Below are positions 19,514 through 20,850 of a stretch of DNA of 20,850 bases, in pieces. The position numbers and the translations under genes were made by a program. Within the stretch, counting starts at the first letter, position 1; each line of letters begins with the position of its first letter. The notes beneath the pieces are model-generated. The model searched no databases. It was not told the DNA's origin and was given only the letters and a program-made list of their open reading frames with translations. The DNA comes from Smittium culicis. Taxonomy: Eukaryota; Kickxellomycota; Harpellomycetes; Harpellales; Legeriomycetaceae. The stretch covers positions 1 through 20,850 of the forward strand of contig LSSN01003639.1 of the NCBI GenBank assembly GCA_001970855.1, written 5' to 3'.

Positions 19514-19705
19514 TTAGCTGTAAATCTCAACAATCTTATATCTAAAGGCGAGACATAAAAGTGGAATTCCCGCTTTTTGGGAATAAAAACTTTTCACTCC
19601 AACTACTAATAAAAAACCTCGCTTAGTAATAACTCTATAAAAACCCAAATTAAACCCAAAATTAAACTCTAGATATAAGCTAGGCATGATGAACAAGTAC
19701 ACCAA
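19514..19705 (-). other. 63-aa minus-strand frame in a raised-G+C patch, unknown
   Basis: The minus strand encodes 63 residues with alternating aromatic residues (LEFNFGFNLGFYRV), then KRGFLLVVGVKSFYSQK and GIPLLCLAF. The row 19561-19620 has 21 G+C of 60. The alternating part arises from a short imperfect repeat (AAACCCAAATT units, about 19637-19668), so it is probably not selected protein. An ATTCCC/GGGAAT stem lies at 19566-19584. Likely a repeat relic; no family named. Confidence 0.18.
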
Positions 19706-19709
19706 GATA

Positions 19710-20795
19710 GATGTACTATTGATTAATTTTTTTATTTAGGAAAAAAGAAATTGAGAAAAATCTATTCTTAACTAATTATTTTAGTATTTAAAAACATATA
19801 CCAACCCTTTAGAAATTTTAGATAAATATATGCCTGGATTTTCCATTTAATCCAGTAGATGTTTAAAATTATTCTAGGATTTTTGTTTTTGTTTCAATTT
19901 TATAAGTTTAAATAAAAGATTTTTTTGTAAAAAAAATTCGAATTCATTAAAACTTGGTAAAATGATGAATTTTGATAGTTAAAAAATTAATTAGAAAACT
20001 CGATATTTTACTAATGTTTAATGTATATAACTGTAATAAGACAGTATAAGATAATTATAATAGTATAGCTAAACACAAAGAGCAACTCTAACATAAAAAA
20101 TTACACAAATAAGTAAATCCTTTGTATTAAAAAAACTTTCAGGAGTTGTTTATCTGCAAATTTTTTTTTGTAGGATTATTCCTATTTTCTTTTTAGAGGA
20201 TTAACATCTTTATAGTCGTATTTATCTATAAAAAATACGGAGTATCTTGCTAGTTATATTTATTTTCTTTAGATATTATTCCTAAAAAATTTTTTTGCGA
20301 TAGACTTGGTAAATCTAAGTAAACTATAAATTTGATGATTATTTTATTAAAATTTATAATAATATTTGCAATTAATTTTTTATTTGATATAATTTTATTT
20401 ATAGTATTATAAGTGCTATTTAATATTAATGATAGGATAGATAATGAACAGATATTGTTATAAAAAGAAATTGGTGAAAAATATTTTAACAAATAGTTAA
20501 TTTATTTAATAATAGTAAAAAATTAAATATTATATCGGTCAAACACTTTTAAAATTGGTCAGTTTTAAATAGATAATTTTTCATTATATAACAAATTTCA
20601 ATATCAAAGTGAATGTAATTATGATTAGTAATTTAATAGATTATTTTAGTCAGGTTCTTGATTTGTATTTTTTATAAATTATATATAATTTTTTGTGAGG
20701 TTATTAGTACTCTTAATTAATCAATTTTAGTTTGCTTTTTTATTTTTTTCACAATGAGTTTATTAAGCATAATTTAAAAATATTCTAAAAAATAA
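19710..20795. other. AT-rich spacer, no supported gene
   Basis: The one long frame (minus strand 20250-20492) is almost entirely Ile, Asn, Lys and other AT-coded residues and looks like chance. No repeats of the two MITE families were recognised here. Confidence 0.5.
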
Positions 20796-20797
20796 AT

Positions 20798-20850
20798 TTT
20801 CAATTGACCCCCCTCCGCCGCTCTAGAAGCTCCATACCCACTGGGCATTG
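20798..20850. other. Abrupt G+C step at the right edge, probable start of another element or gene
   Basis: From a C6 run at 20808-20813 to the end the composition rises sharply (16 G+C in the last 30 bases). On the minus strand a short frame MPSGYGASRAAEGGQLK is open. CCCACTGGG near the end is a near-palindrome. The edge cuts the feature, so it cannot be named. Confidence 0.35.

Noticed and set aside
19637..19668. AAACCC units resembling plant-type telomere repeat
   Set aside because: Only two imperfect units with AAATT spacers; not a telomeric array.
20250..20492. 80-aa minus-strand open frame
   Set aside because: Composition is almost entirely Ile, Asn, Lys, Leu and Ser from AT-rich codons, with no motif and no G+C rise; most likely chance.

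Overview
The window is about 20.8 kb of very AT-rich DNA (by eye roughly one fifth G+C, with homopolymer runs such as T20 and A18). It looks like eukaryotic intergenic or repeat-rich DNA, most likely from an early-diverging fungus. The tyrosine-recombinase family at the left edge and the AT-rich background remind me of Mucoromycota such as arbuscular mycorrhizal fungi. That placement is inference; nothing here proves it. There are no bacterial operons, no tRNA or rRNA genes that I can recognise, and no CRISPR array.

Layout. Positions 2-745 hold the only recognisable protein gene, the C-terminal part of a Crypton/DIRS-type tyrosine recombinase, open to the left edge. Its last codons run into an 18-bp motif that recurs twice downstream, and a 69-bp inverted repeat (743-811 and 1017-1085) follows at once. 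This suggests that the gene and the repeats are the 3' end of one mobile element. From about 1090 to the right edge the DNA is a gene desert. It contains one plausible small membrane-protein ORF (3782-4087) and a few islands of raised G+C that may be gene or transposon relics (11406-11603, 13385-13834, 15387-15596, 19330-19705, 20800-20850).

The desert is not featureless. Two decayed families of short inverted-repeat elements can be read by eye. Family 1 (about 187-192 bp, outer end RGGATATT...TAGGAGCGGAAC) has six good copies (5337, 6454, 6949, 8072, 8837, 12249) and weaker ones. Copies occur in both orientations with an internal marker motif at a constant distance from the ends. Family 2 (189-191 bp, ends CCCTTTC..., flanked by TTAA, like piggyBac-type MITEs) has a tandem pair at 11808-12189, a relic at 5689-5879 and an end fragment at 2994. 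In the tandem pair, the 164-bp interior of the first unit is inverted relative to the second, with breakpoints exactly at TTAA.

The genes do not form a pathway. The picture is a graveyard of mobile elements: a recombinase-bearing element at the left, then non-autonomous elements scattered through AT-rich DNA, with a step to higher G+C at the far right edge where another element or gene may begin.
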